A DNA stretch of 64,000 nucleotides, from NCBI RefSeq assembly GCF_004359195.1, contig NZ_CP037954.1:3038001-3102000 (forward strand). Direction: 5' to 3'. Source of the DNA: Chryseobacterium salivictor. Its GTDB lineage: Bacteria > Bacteroidota > Bacteroidia > Flavobacteriales > Weeksellaceae. The notes below the pieces were generated by a model. It was not told the DNA's origin, made no database searches, and was given only the letters and a program-made list of their open reading frames with translations. A program made the translations under genes and the position numbers. Below are positions 53,012 to 62,690 of this stretch, piece by piece (positions within the stretch are counted from its first letter, which is position 1; each line of letters opens with the position of its first letter).

Positions 53012-53068
53012 AAATTCATCAAAATTACACCCTTTAGGGATTGGGGAAATTAATTTTGATGAATTTTA
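53012..53068. repeat. Palindromic element, inverted copy of those at 48446 and 48721
   Basis: aattcatcaaaattacaccc to gatgaatttt folds on itself. It is the reverse complement of the 48721 element with few changes and lies between the wzc-like gene and the epimerase. Confidence 0.75.
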
Positions 53069-53112
53069 AACAAAGGCTCTAAAATAAACAGATAATTAAT
53101 TAAAAACACAAG

Positions 53113-54120
53113 ATGCTCGATTTTAAAAATTTGAAAGACAAAAAAGTGCTCGTCACAGGCGGTGCCGGTTTTATCGGTTCCAATCTCTGCGATGCCCTGC
53201 TGCACCATGGAGCGCTTGTGACCTGTCTGGATAATTTTGCCACCGGCAAAAGAGAAAATATTGAACCCTTTCTTTCCGACGGAAAATTTACTTTAATCGA
53301 AGGCGATATCCGGGACTTAGACACCTGCCATAAAGCCTGTGCCACTCAGGATTTCGTCCTTCACCATGCTGCCTTGGGGTCTGTGCCCCGTTCCATCAAT
53401 GATCCCATCACCAGTAATGAAGTCAATGTAGGCGGTTTTCTGAAAATGTTGGTGGCTGCCAAAGATGCAGGCATTCAGAGATTCGTCTATGCTGCCAGTT
53501 CTTCAACCTATGGAGACTCTGAATCTTTACCCAAAGTGGAAGACATCATCGGCAAACCTTTGTCTCCCTACGCCATCACCAAATATGTGGATGAACTCTA
53601 TGCTGACGTCTTTAAAAGAACCTATGATTTCGATACCATCGGGCTCCGTTATTTTAATGTCTTCGGCCGCCGTCAGGATCCAAACGGTGCCTATGCCGCA
53701 GTAATTCCAAAATTCGTCACGCAGTTCATGGCGCACGAATCCCCGACCATTAATGGAGAAGGCGAATATTCCCGCGATTTTACCTATATTGATAATGTGG
53801 TTTTAATGAACCTTCTGGCATTGACTTCTGAAAATCCAGAAGCGCAAAATCAGGTCTATAATTCGGCTTTTGGCGAAAGAACGACTTTAAATGATTTAGT
53901 CAAATATCTTAAAGAGTATCTAGCAGAGTTTGATCCCAAAATCGCTGATATCGAAGTGAAGTATGGCGACTACCGGAAAGGCGATGTCCCCCACTCTTTA
54001 GCCAGCATCGATAAAGCGAAAAATTTACTGAATTACAATCCTCAGTTCTCCATGAAAGACGGTCTGAAAGAAGCCGTCACCTGGTACTGGAATCATTTAA
54101 AACAAAAGGATGAAGTATAA
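53113..54120 (+). CDS. NAD-dependent UDP-HexNAc 4-epimerase, WbpP/TviC-like
   Basis: 335 residues. Rossmann GGAGFIGSNLCDALL (about 15-29), catalytic SPYAITKY (Tyr...Lys), ASSSTYGD. The phrase HHAALGSVPRSINDP is typical of WbpP/TviC enzymes that act on N-acetylated sugars. With the dehydrogenase that overlaps its stop by 11 bases, it should give UDP-GalNAcA from UDP-GlcNAc, as in the TviB/TviC route. Substrate is inferred from family. Confidence 0.88.
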   Translation: MLDFKNLKDKKVLVTGGAGFIGSNLCDALLHHGALVTCLDNFATGKRENIEPFLSDGKFTLIEGDIRDLDTCHKACATQDFVLHHAALGSVPRSINDPITSNEVNVGGFLKMLVAAKDAGIQRFVYAASSSTYGDSESLPKVEDIIGKPLSPYAITKYVDELYADVFKRTYDFDTIGLRYFNVFGRRQDPNGAYAAVIPKFVTQFMAHESPTINGEGEYSRDFTYIDNVVLMNLLALTSENPEAQNQVYNSAFGERTTLNDLVKYLKEYLAEFDPKIADIEVKYGDYRKGDVPHSLASIDKAKNLLNYNPQFSMKDGLKEAVTWYWNHLKQKDEV

Positions 54121-55390
54121 ATTGACCATTGTAGGCTTGGGCTATGTCGGTTTGCCCTTGGCAAGACTTTTCGCTACGAAATATCCGGTGGTTGGATTTG
54201 ATATTAATCAAAACCGTGTCCAACAGATTAATGACGGGAAAGACAGTACACTGGAGATTTCTGATCAACTTTTAAAATCTGCGCTGATAGCGGATAATCC
54301 TTCAAAAGAAGAAAAAGGCCTGTACTGTTCTTTTGACTTAAAAGATATTGCAGATTCCAATATCTACATCATCACGGTACCCACACCAGTGGATAAAAAC
54401 AACCGCCCGGATTTGACCCCTTTAATTAAAGCGAGTGAAACGGTAGGAAAAGTGATTAACAAAGGTGATATCGTGATTTATGAATCGACGGTGTATCCTG
54501 GCGCTACCGAAGAGGACTGTATTCCTGTAGTGGAAAAAGTTTCGGGGTTGAAATTCAATGTGGATTTCTTTGCCGGTTATTCACCGGAAAGAATTAATCC
54601 GGGGGATAAAGAGCATACCGTAGAGAAAATCCTCAAAGTAACTTCCGGTTCTACGCCGGAAATTGGAGTGATCGTAAATGATATTTACAAATCGGTGATT
54701 ACCGCCGGTACTCACTTGGCACCAACGATAAAAGTCGCTGAAGCCGCGAAAGTCATTGAAAACTCACAGCGTGATATCAATATTGCATTTGTGAATGAAC
54801 TCGCCAAAATCTTTAATCTGATGGACATCAATACGCATGACGTTTTAGAAGCGGCAGGAACCAAATGGAATTTCCTACCTTTCAAACCAGGCTTGGTTGG
54901 CGGACATTGCATTGGTGTTGATCCTTATTACTTGGCCCAGAAAGCCCAGGAATATGGCTATCATCCCGAAATTATTTTAGCCGGAAGAAGACTGAATGAT
55001 TCCATGGGACAGTATGTCGCTTCGCAGGTGATTAAAACCATGATTAAGAACGGGATTTCAGTTAATAATGCAAAAATATTAATGCTCGGTATTACTTTTA
55101 AAGAAAACTGTCCTGATGTACGGAATACGAAAATTGTTGATGTGATTGCTGCGTTGGAAGATTACGGCACCAAGGTGTCCACTTACGATCCCTGGGCAAA
55201 TGTTGCTGAAGTACAAAAAGAATACGGTATTGAAAGCACTTCCGAAATTCCAAAAGAAAAATTTGATGCCATTGTTGTGGGAGTGGCACATAAAGCGTTT
55301 TTAGAACTTGATTTAAATAAGTTTAAAAAAGACAGAGCTGTTGTTTATGACGTTAAAGCAATATTGAAGAAATGTGAAGGAAGGTTGTAA
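54110..55390 (+). CDS. Nucleotide-sugar C6-dehydrogenase, TviB/WbpO-like
   Basis: 426 residues. NAD-binding GLGYVGLPLA, PTPVDKNNRPDL, and the catalytic Cys in GLVGGHCIGVDPYYLA. The UDP-HexNAc group is favoured over UDP-glucose dehydrogenases by overall pattern and by the 4-epimerase partner. It makes the uronic acid form of the sugar for the polymer. It overlaps the epimerase gene by 11 bases. Confidence 0.9.
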   Translation: MKYKLTIVGLGYVGLPLARLFATKYPVVGFDINQNRVQQINDGKDSTLEISDQLLKSALIADNPSKEEKGLYCSFDLKDIADSNIYIITVPTPVDKNNRPDLTPLIKASETVGKVINKGDIVIYESTVYPGATEEDCIPVVEKVSGLKFNVDFFAGYSPERINPGDKEHTVEKILKVTSGSTPEIGVIVNDIYKSVITAGTHLAPTIKVAEAAKVIENSQRDINIAFVNELAKIFNLMDINTHDVLEAAGTKWNFLPFKPGLVGGHCIGVDPYYLAQKAQEYGYHPEIILAGRRLNDSMGQYVASQVIKTMIKNGISVNNAKILMLGITFKENCPDVRNTKIVDVIAALEDYGTKVSTYDPWANVAEVQKEYGIESTSEIPKEKFDAIVVGVAHKAFLELDLNKFKKDRAVVYDVKAILKKCEGRL

Positions 55391-55447
55391 TGGTGAAGTG
55401 AGGTATATACCTAAATTTTAAATAAGTACTTATAAAACAATAAAAAG

Positions 55448-56479
55448 ATGAAAATTCAAAATAAAATATTATTAATCACCGGCGGCACCGGCTCATTTGG
55501 CACTGCAGTCCTCAACCGCTTTCTACATACCGATCACTTTAAAGAAATCCGTATTTTTTCGCGGGATGAAAAAAAGCAGGACGACATGCGGAACCTTTAC
55601 AAAAACGATAAGATCAAATATTATATCGGTGATGTCAGAGATTACGCAAGTGTAGAACCCGCCACCAGAGGCGTTGATTACGTATTTCATGCTGCTGCCT
55701 TAAAACAGGTGCCTTCCTGTGAATTTTTCCCAATGCAGGCGGTAAAAACCAATGTCGAGGGAACGCATAATGTCATCCGTGCCGCTGCAGCCAACAAAGT
55801 GCAGAAGGTAATCTGCCTCTCCACCGATAAAGCAGCCTACCCGATCAATGCCATGGGAATTTCAAAAGCCATGATGGAGAAAGTCGCCGTAGCGGAGTCC
55901 AGAAATCTGACCGAAACCGTTGTTTGTTTAACGCGTTACGGGAACGTGATGGCATCGCGCGGGTCGGTCATTCCGCTTTTTTTAAATCAAATTCAGAAAG
56001 GAGAAGAAATTACCATCACCGATCCTAACATGTCCCGCTTTTTCATGTCTTTAGATGATGCCGTAGATCTGGTGTTATTCGCTTTTGAAAACGCCAATGC
56101 CGGTGATCTGTTTGTCAATAAGGCACCTGCCGGAACAATTGGCGATCTGGCAAAAGCACTCATGGAACTTTCAGGAAAAGAAACGCCCATCAAAGTAATC
56201 GGTACCAGACATGGCGAGAAACTCTACGAAACGCTCTGTACCAGAGAAGAAATGCTGAAGGCCGAAGATATGGGTGATTTCTACCGGATTCCGTCCGATA
56301 ACAGAGATCTGAATTATGCGAAGTTTTTCTCTGAAGGCGAACAGGATATTTCGGTGATTGAAGATTACCATTCCCATAATACCCACCAACAGGGCGTAGA
56401 AGGATTAAAAACGTTAATATCGACCCTACCCTTAATCCGCAAAGAAATTTTCGGCGAAGAGGTGACCAATCCTTATTAA
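55448..56479 (+). CDS. capE: UDP-GlcNAc 4,6-dehydratase/5-epimerase, CapE/WbjB/FnlA type
   Basis: 343 residues. GGTGSFG (12-18) and AMGISKAMMEKVA, where Met replaces the usual SDR Tyr as in the FlaA1/CapE group. First step from UDP-D-GlcNAc towards UDP-L-FucNAc. CapF and CapG genes follow in order, with a small cupin gene in between, which supports the assignment. Its stop overlaps the next start (TAATG). Confidence 0.9.
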   Translation: MKIQNKILLITGGTGSFGTAVLNRFLHTDHFKEIRIFSRDEKKQDDMRNLYKNDKIKYYIGDVRDYASVEPATRGVDYVFHAAALKQVPSCEFFPMQAVKTNVEGTHNVIRAAAANKVQKVICLSTDKAAYPINAMGISKAMMEKVAVAESRNLTETVVCLTRYGNVMASRGSVIPLFLNQIQKGEEITITDPNMSRFFMSLDDAVDLVLFAFENANAGDLFVNKAPAGTIGDLAKALMELSGKETPIKVIGTRHGEKLYETLCTREEMLKAEDMGDFYRIPSDNRDLNYAKFFSEGEQDISVIEDYHSHNTHQQGVEGLKTLISTLPLIRKEIFGEEVTNPY

Positions 56480-56901
56480 TGATATTGATGGAACCTCGTT
56501 TAATCAAAGGCAGCTGCCACCAGGATCATCGGGGAACAATTTGTTTTAACAATGAGTTCAATGCGTTAGGCATCAAAAGAATGTACACCATTCAAAATGC
56601 CGAGACTCATTTCGTCAGAGCCTGGCAGGGTCACCAAACGGAACAGCGATGGTTTTCTGCAGTGGCCGGTTCTTTTATCATCAAACTGATCAAAATAGAT
56701 TCCTGGGAAAATCCGGCAAAAGATCTGCCTCTTGTAGAATTGGTGTTAAAATCAGAAAGTCTGGATGTCCTGCATGTTCCAGCCGGTTATATAAGTTCAA
56801 TCCAGTCACTTGAAGCAGATTCGAAATTACTCGTTTTTGCAGATTACATTTTAGGTGAAATTGCGGATGAATACCGCTTCCCAGCCGATTATTTTAATTA
56901 A
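56479..56901 (+). CDS. Small cupin, WxcM/FdtA-like or RmlC-related
   Basis: 140 residues; ATG at 56479 overlaps the capE stop, and a second ATG at 56488 is possible. Jelly-roll pattern with CHQDHRGTICFNNEF and THFVRAWQGHQTEQRWFSAVAGSFIIKLI. Sugar-nucleotide 3,4-ketoisomerases and related cupins have this form. Inserted between capE and capF, so it probably acts on, or binds, an intermediate of that route. The exact reaction is unknown. Confidence 0.72.
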   Translation: MILMEPRLIKGSCHQDHRGTICFNNEFNALGIKRMYTIQNAETHFVRAWQGHQTEQRWFSAVAGSFIIKLIKIDSWENPAKDLPLVELVLKSESLDVLHVPAGYISSIQSLEADSKLLVFADYILGEIADEYRFPADYFN

Positions 56902-56909
56902 AACACTTC

Positions 56910-58028
56910 ATGAAAAAAATAGGAATTACCGGACAGAACGGTTTCGTAGGATCGCATCTTTATAATACTTTGGGCTTGCAGCCTGAAGAATATGAAAGAA
57001 TCGATTTTAAAAAAGAATATTTTGAACAGCCAAATCAGTTAGATGAATTCGTAAAGAAATGCGATGTCATTGTGCATCTTGCGGCGATGAACCGTCATCC
57101 TGATCCGGAAGTGATTTACTTCCAAAATATAGAATTAGTGAAGCAGTTGGTGGCCTCCTTAAAAAGAACCGGTTCCAAAGCGCACCTTTTATTTTCCTCT
57201 TCTTCACAGGAAGAAAGGGATAATCTCTACGGAAAATCCAAAAAAGAAGGCCGCTCGCTCCTGGCGGACTGGGCCAAAGAAAATGGCGGCACCTTTACCG
57301 GAATGGTCATTCCCAATGTTTTCGGCCCTTTCGGAAAACCAAATTACAATTCCTTTATCGCGACCTTCTGCCACCAGCTCACCCATGGTGAAAATCCGGT
57401 GGTGGACGTTGACGGCGAAGTGAAATTGATTTATGTGGGCGAACTGGTTCAGGAAATCATCAATCAGATTCAGACCGCCGAAAACAAAGAGCACTACCCT
57501 GTTCCTTTTACCATTTCGATGAAGGTCTCTGAAGTTTTGGCAAAACTGGAGCATTACAAAAAACTGTATTTTGATCATGGGGAAATCCCGGAATTGGTCA
57601 CCAATTTTGATTATCAGTTGTTTAATACGTTCCGGTGTTATTTCGATATCGCCAGTCATTACCCGGTAAAATTTAAGCAGAATATCGATGCCAGAGGTGC
57701 CTTTGTGGAAGTTATCCGCTTAGGAATTGGCGGCCAGTGTTCTTATTCGACCACCGTTCCCGGAATTACAAGAGGCAATCATTTTCATACCCGGAAAATA
57801 GAAAGGTTTGCGGTGATCAAAGGCAAAGCACTTATTCAGCTGAGAAAAATAGATACAGACGAAGTTCTAGATTTTTATCTGGATGGAGATGAGCCCGCAT
57901 ATGTGGATATGCCGGTTTGGTACACCCACAATGTCAAAAATATTGGGGATGAAGAACTCTTGACCATCTTTTGGATTAATGAGCCTTATAATCCGGAGGA
58001 TGCGGATACGTATTTTGAAAATGTGTAA
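56910..58028 (+). CDS. capF: CapF/WbjC-type reductase with C-terminal cupin
   Basis: 372 residues. N-terminal SDR: GITGQNGFVGSHL (about 4-16), the VIVHLAAMNRH region, and YGKSKKEG with Tyr and Lys. The C-terminal cupin is at about 245-372, with RGNHFHTRKIERFAVIKGKA as metal-binding His pattern. CapF epimerises and then reduces the CapE product. Eight bases after the cupin gene. Confidence 0.92.
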   Translation: MKKIGITGQNGFVGSHLYNTLGLQPEEYERIDFKKEYFEQPNQLDEFVKKCDVIVHLAAMNRHPDPEVIYFQNIELVKQLVASLKRTGSKAHLLFSSSSQEERDNLYGKSKKEGRSLLADWAKENGGTFTGMVIPNVFGPFGKPNYNSFIATFCHQLTHGENPVVDVDGEVKLIYVGELVQEIINQIQTAENKEHYPVPFTISMKVSEVLAKLEHYKKLYFDHGEIPELVTNFDYQLFNTFRCYFDIASHYPVKFKQNIDARGAFVEVIRLGIGGQCSYSTTVPGITRGNHFHTRKIERFAVIKGKALIQLRKIDTDEVLDFYLDGDEPAYVDMPVWYTHNVKNIGDEELLTIFWINEPYNPEDADTYFENV

Positions 58029-58059
58029 AGCAAAATCAATATCTAATTTTAAAGATAAA

Positions 58060-59202
58060 ATGAAAGACAGATTAAAAGTAATGACGGTTGTTGGTACCCG
58101 TCCCGAGATTATTCGATTATCAAGAGTGATGGCAGCTCTGGACGCTTCAGAAGCAGTTGAACATATCATTGTGCATACCGGACAAAATTATGATTATGAA
58201 TTAAACCAGATATTTTTCGATGATTTGAGTATTAGAAAACCTGATTTTTTCCTGAATGCAGCTCGAGCGACAGCTACCGAAACAATAGGCCAGATATTGA
58301 TTAACATTGATCCATTACTGGAGAGTGAAAAACCAGATGCTTTTTTAGTTTTAGGAGATACAAATTCTTGTTTATGTGCCATTCCTGCCAAAAAAAGACA
58401 AATCCCGATTTTCCACATGGAAGCGGGAAACCGCTGTTTCGATCAGAAAGTTCCTGAAGAAACCAATAGAAAGATTGTAGATCACGTATCGGATATTAAT
58501 TTGACCTACAGTGATATTGCTCGGGAATATTTGTTAAGAGAGGGTTTACCTGCCGATCGGATTATTAAAACGGGTTCTCCAATGTTTGAGGTTTTGAACC
58601 ATTATCTTCCTTCAATTGAATCTTCCGATGTTTTGGAACGTCTTGAATTAGAAGAAGGAAAGTTTTTTGTAGTCTCTGCACATAGAGAAGAAAATATCAA
58701 CAGCGATAAAAATTTTAAAGGCCTCATGGAAAGCCTCAATCTGATTGCAGAAAAATATGATTATCCCATTATTGTGAGTACGCATCCACGCACCCGAAAT
58801 ATGATTGATAAAAAAAACATAACGATGCACGAAAAAGTTCAGTTTTTGAAACCACTAGGATTCAATGATTACAATGCGTTGCAGATGAAATCTTATGCTG
58901 TTTTATCGGATTCAGGAACAATTTCTGAAGAGTCATCCATTCTGAATTTCAGAGCATTAAACATCAGAGATGCACATGAACGGCCAGAAGCAATGGAAGA
59001 AGCATCTGTAATGATGGTGGGATTACATCCAGAACGAATTATGCAGGGATTAGTACAGCTGCACAATCAAAAAGTAGGAAAAGAAAGAAATTTTAGGTCT
59101 GTTGCTGATTATTCTATGCCTAATGTCTCTGAGAAAATGGTACGTATAATTTTGAGTTATACGGATTATGTGAAACGTACGGTATGGGGCATTCAAAACT
59201 AA
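58060..59202 (+). CDS. capG: UDP-N-acetylglucosamine 2-epimerase family, CapG/WbjD/FnlC type
   Basis: Start at 58060 (MKDRLKVMTVVGTRPEIIRL); the frame is open to 57979 but that part overlaps capF. An ATG at 58021 is the next alternative. 380 residues. Conserved phrases: HTGQNYDYELNQIFF, HMEAGNRCFDQKVPEETNRK, SDSGTISEESS. In this setting it makes UDP-L-FucNAc from the CapF product. ATGTGTAAA at 58021 is too close to the capF stop to favour. Confidence 0.9.
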   Translation: MKDRLKVMTVVGTRPEIIRLSRVMAALDASEAVEHIIVHTGQNYDYELNQIFFDDLSIRKPDFFLNAARATATETIGQILINIDPLLESEKPDAFLVLGDTNSCLCAIPAKKRQIPIFHMEAGNRCFDQKVPEETNRKIVDHVSDINLTYSDIAREYLLREGLPADRIIKTGSPMFEVLNHYLPSIESSDVLERLELEEGKFFVVSAHREENINSDKNFKGLMESLNLIAEKYDYPIIVSTHPRTRNMIDKKNITMHEKVQFLKPLGFNDYNALQMKSYAVLSDSGTISEESSILNFRALNIRDAHERPEAMEEASVMMVGLHPERIMQGLVQLHNQKVGKERNFRSVADYSMPNVSEKMVRIILSYTDYVKRTVWGIQN

Positions 59203-59208
59203 AACACT

Positions 59209-60426
59209 ATGAAAGTTCTTCAAATTAATACTGTCAGTGGATACGGCAGTACGGGTCGTATTGTTGTAGACTTAACCAAGGAAATGGTTAAGCAGGGAAA
59301 CGAGGCTTTCATATCCTATGGACAAAAAGACTCTAAATACAAAAACAGTTTCAGGATAGGTACATTTTTAGAAAATAAATGTCATAATATTCTTTCCCGG
59401 ATTTTTGACAGACAAGGTTTTTATACCAGTAGAGGAACAAATAAATTAATTAAATATATTAATGAAATAAATCCCGATATTGTACATTTACACAACCTTC
59501 ATGGCAATTATATTAATATAAATATCCTTTTTAAGTTTTTATCACAATCAGAAATACCGGTCATTTGGACACTGCATGACTGCTGGCCTTTTACTGGTCA
59601 TTGCGCTTATTTTGATTACGTTGATTGTAACAAATGGATAAAAGGATGTTATGAATGCCCTTTATCTAAATCATATCCTCCAAGTATTATTCTGGACAAT
59701 TCAAAATCAAACTACAATATAAAAAAGAAAATATTCAACGGACTAAGTAACATGACCATTGTAACTCCATCGGAGTGGCTTGCCGGATTGGTTAAACAAT
59801 CCTTTTTATCAAAGTATGATGTCACGGTAATAAACAACGGAATTGATACCAATACATTTGATATAAAAGACGTTAACGCATTAAAAATCAAACTGAGACT
59901 TGAAAATAAAATTGTGCTCCTGGGAGTTTCAGCGGAAGGATTTGAGAGTAGAAAAGGGTTGAAATATTTTATAGAACTGGCAAAATCGCTTACCAGCTCA
60001 TATCAGTTAATTTTAATTGGAGCAACTAAAAATGATTGTAAGCAATTACCCAACAATGTAATTGCAATAAGCCGTACAAATAATGCAAAACAGTTGGCAG
60101 AATATTACTCCCTTGCAGATATTTTTTTAAATCCCACCTTGGAAGATAATTTTCCGACCACCAATCTGGAAGCATTGGCTTGTGGCACTCCTGTGATTAC
60201 ATTTAATACCGGCGGTAGCCCGGAAGTGGTTGATGAAACGACTGGAATTGTTGTTGACAAAATGGACAGTAAAGGGCTTTTAAACGCCATCTTACTCATG
60301 AACAGACAATTTAAAAAAACAAATAGCTTAAATTGCCGAAAAAAAGCGGTTGAATATTACGATAAAAAACGAATGTATAAAAAGTACCTCGAATTATATC
60401 ATTTGAAAACAGAAGTAAAATGTTAG
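59209..60426 (+). CDS. GT4-type glycosyltransferase
   Basis: 405 residues. N-terminal GYGSTGRIVVDLTKEMVKQG, then HDCWPFTGHCAYF with a Cys-containing insert, and the GT-B donor region LADIFLNPTLEDNFPTTNLE with the ExxxxxxxE pattern. This subgroup (with the HDCWPFTGHCAYF region) is common in Bacteroidota capsule loci. It transfers one sugar of the repeat unit; donor unknown. It overlaps the next gene by seven bases. Confidence 0.88.
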   Translation: MKVLQINTVSGYGSTGRIVVDLTKEMVKQGNEAFISYGQKDSKYKNSFRIGTFLENKCHNILSRIFDRQGFYTSRGTNKLIKYINEINPDIVHLHNLHGNYININILFKFLSQSEIPVIWTLHDCWPFTGHCAYFDYVDCNKWIKGCYECPLSKSYPPSIILDNSKSNYNIKKKIFNGLSNMTIVTPSEWLAGLVKQSFLSKYDVTVINNGIDTNTFDIKDVNALKIKLRLENKIVLLGVSAEGFESRKGLKYFIELAKSLTSSYQLILIGATKNDCKQLPNNVIAISRTNNAKQLAEYYSLADIFLNPTLEDNFPTTNLEALACGTPVITFNTGGSPEVVDETTGIVVDKMDSKGLLNAILLMNRQFKKTNSLNCRKKAVEYYDKKRMYKKYLELYHLKTEVKC

Positions 60427-61472
60427 CATATATCTTTATTATATTTTTTATGGTTTTTCTGCGCGTTTTTGTATTCAACAGCTGGCAAATGAGGGACAAG
60501 GAAAAGCTGATGTTTACGATATTAGCGCTTATTCCTATAACTGTCATTTCTGGATTTAGAAACGAAAAAATAGGTCCGGATACCGAGAATTATAAATCAA
60601 TGTTTCAAGATATTGCAGATGGTAATTATGATGATAGAATTGAACCAGGATATATATACTTTAATAAATTATTACAGTTTTTCACTTCCGATTCTCAGTG
60701 GCTTTTTATTATTGTGGCGGTATTTTTGTCAGTTTCTATCGGTACTTTTGTATATAAAAATGCCAGAGACCCCTTTTTGGCTATTTTGTTTTTTGTTACC
60801 CTGGGACTTTTCCAGTTTTCACTAAGTGGGATAAGGCAAACCATAGCAGTAGCAATCACGCTTCTGTCCATGGAACTGATCAAAAAACGGAAATTATTCT
60901 GGTTTTTGGGTCTGATATTTTTAGCCTCTATGTTTCACAAATCTGCTTTGTTTTTTATCCCCGCCTATTTTATTGCTCATAGAAATGTAACGGTGAAAAA
61001 TGTCATTATTTATTTCTTCGGGTTTACAGCAATATATTTTTCAGCCGAGTTTTTCCTGTTAAAAGCAGCGGATATTCTCGAATTGAATTATGGCGTTGAA
61101 GAAACGAATAATGGAGGCGTATTTTTTTCAATAGTCTTACTTATTACTGTTTTAGGATTTAGGAATAGGAAACGAATTGTTGCTGTTCATAGTAATAGTA
61201 ATAAAGGCATCAAAAGTTCGAATATTATATTTATCAATTTGAATTTTATCAGCCTCTTGCTATGGGCGATCCGTTTAGTCAGCCGGACTGCCGAAAGGCT
61301 TACCTTTTATTATATGCCATCCACATATCTGCTTCTCGAAGAATACGTAAGTTCGATAAAAACCAAAAAAAACCGACTTAATGCTTATATTATAATTACT
61401 GTAATGGCTGTGACTTTGTTTATATACCGGATTAAGAGTGATAGCAGTCTAGTGCCATATAGCTTTTTTTAA
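60420..61472 (+). CDS. EpsG-family polysaccharide polymerase (Wzy-like)
   Basis: 350 residues, about ten membrane helices. Conserved EpsG phrases: GFRNEKIGPDTENYKSMF near residue 43, and FQFSLSGIRQTIAVAITLLS near 130. It probably polymerises repeat units in the periplasm. Overlaps the preceding glycosyltransferase gene by seven bases. The ending VPYSFF is followed by a short gap of about 90 bases. Confidence 0.82.
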   Translation: MLAYIFIIFFMVFLRVFVFNSWQMRDKEKLMFTILALIPITVISGFRNEKIGPDTENYKSMFQDIADGNYDDRIEPGYIYFNKLLQFFTSDSQWLFIIVAVFLSVSIGTFVYKNARDPFLAILFFVTLGLFQFSLSGIRQTIAVAITLLSMELIKKRKLFWFLGLIFLASMFHKSALFFIPAYFIAHRNVTVKNVIIYFFGFTAIYFSAEFFLLKAADILELNYGVEETNNGGVFFSIVLLITVLGFRNRKRIVAVHSNSNKGIKSSNIIFINLNFISLLLWAIRLVSRTAERLTFYYMPSTYLLLEEYVSSIKTKKNRLNAYIIITVMAVTLFIYRIKSDSSLVPYSFF

Positions 61473-61560
61473 CTGAGAACGTTTAAAATGTTCTTTTTAA
61501 AAATTGCTGGAATCCATATACATTTATGATTATTATATTGAAATATTAGAATTGAAAAAA

Positions 61561-62688
61561 ATGAACAATCCTAAAATAAAAATCCTTTTTCTTATTAATA
61601 CACTCACTGGTGGAGGAGCAGAAAAAGTTCTGGTTGATTTGGTCAATAATTTAAATCCTGAAAAATATGATGTTACAGTTCAAACTGTTTTCGACAAAGG
61701 CGTAAATAAGAAATATTTAAAACCGGAAATAAGATACAAAACAATTAACAGATTTCAAAGCGAGTTGCTAACTCTCATATGGGGTTATCTTGTTAGTTTT
61801 GTATTACCAGCAAGGTTGATTTACAGAATTTTTATTAAGGAAAATTATGATTATGAAGTTGCTTTTTTAGAAGGTGTTCCAACTAAATTAATTGCCGCGT
61901 CAACAAATATTAATTCTAAAAAGTATGCTTGGGTGCATACCGATATGTCAATGAATTATGGTCTTGAAAAAGTATTTAAGACATTAGAGGATCATAAGCG
62001 AAGTTATAAACAGTTTGAAAATATTTTTTGTGTTTCTGAATCCGTAAAAGAAGGTTTCATAAAATTATTCGGATGGTTTGAGAATTTGAGTGTTATCTAT
62101 AATCCGGTAGATAATATTAACATATTATCTAAGGCAAATGAAACTCTTATTGAAGTTGCCATTCCGGATTGTATTAAATTCGTTGCAATTGGCAGACTAA
62201 CTGAACAAAAAGGATTTGAAAGGCTATTGACGGCCTGTAATAAATTGGTTGTTGAAAAGTACAATTTTTCATTATGGGTACTTGGTGAAGGAGAGCAACG
62301 AGAAGTATTAGAAAAGTATATTTTAAATAATAACTTACAAAATCATGTGTTTCTTCTAGGATTTCATGAAAATCCATACAAATTTATTAAAGCAGCTAAT
62401 TATTTTGTTTCCTCTTCATATACGGAGGGTTTTAGTACTGTTGTAACTGAATCTGTAATTATAGGTACACCGGTAATAACAACTGATTGCGCAGGAATGA
62501 AAGAAATTCTGGGCGAATCTGAATTTGGCTTAATTGTTCCAAATTCAACAGAAGGGTTATATGAAGGGTTAAAAAAACTTTTAACCAATAAAGAAATATA
62601 TTTGAAATATAATGAAGCTGTGAAAAAAAGAAAGGATTACTTTCAGTTATCACAGCGAATGAAAGAAATAGAAACAGAATTTAAATAA
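61561..62688 (+). CDS. GT4-type glycosyltransferase
   Basis: Start at 61561 (MNNPKIKILFLINTLTGGGA); the frame is open to a TTG at 61504, but those codons add no conserved residues. 375 residues. GGGAEKVLVDLVNNL at the N-terminus, IGRLTEQKGFERLL and SSSYTEGFSTVVTESVIIGT in the donor domain. It adds a sugar to the lipid-linked repeat unit; specificity unknown. The base composition is more AT-rich than the sugar-nucleotide genes upstream, as in many glycosyltransferase segments. Confidence 0.88.
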   Translation: MNNPKIKILFLINTLTGGGAEKVLVDLVNNLNPEKYDVTVQTVFDKGVNKKYLKPEIRYKTINRFQSELLTLIWGYLVSFVLPARLIYRIFIKENYDYEVAFLEGVPTKLIAASTNINSKKYAWVHTDMSMNYGLEKVFKTLEDHKRSYKQFENIFCVSESVKEGFIKLFGWFENLSVIYNPVDNINILSKANETLIEVAIPDCIKFVAIGRLTEQKGFERLLTACNKLVVEKYNFSLWVLGEGEQREVLEKYILNNNLQNHVFLLGFHENPYKFIKAANYFVSSSYTEGFSTVVTESVIIGTPVITTDCAGMKEILGESEFGLIVPNSTEGLYEGLKKLLTNKEIYLKYNEAVKKRKDYFQLSQRMKEIETEFK

Positions 62689-62690
62689 TT

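Noticed and set aside
57979..58059. N-terminal extension of CapG
   Set aside because: It overlaps capF and reads MSLIIRRMRIRILKM, unlike the family; the ATG at 58060 is preferred.
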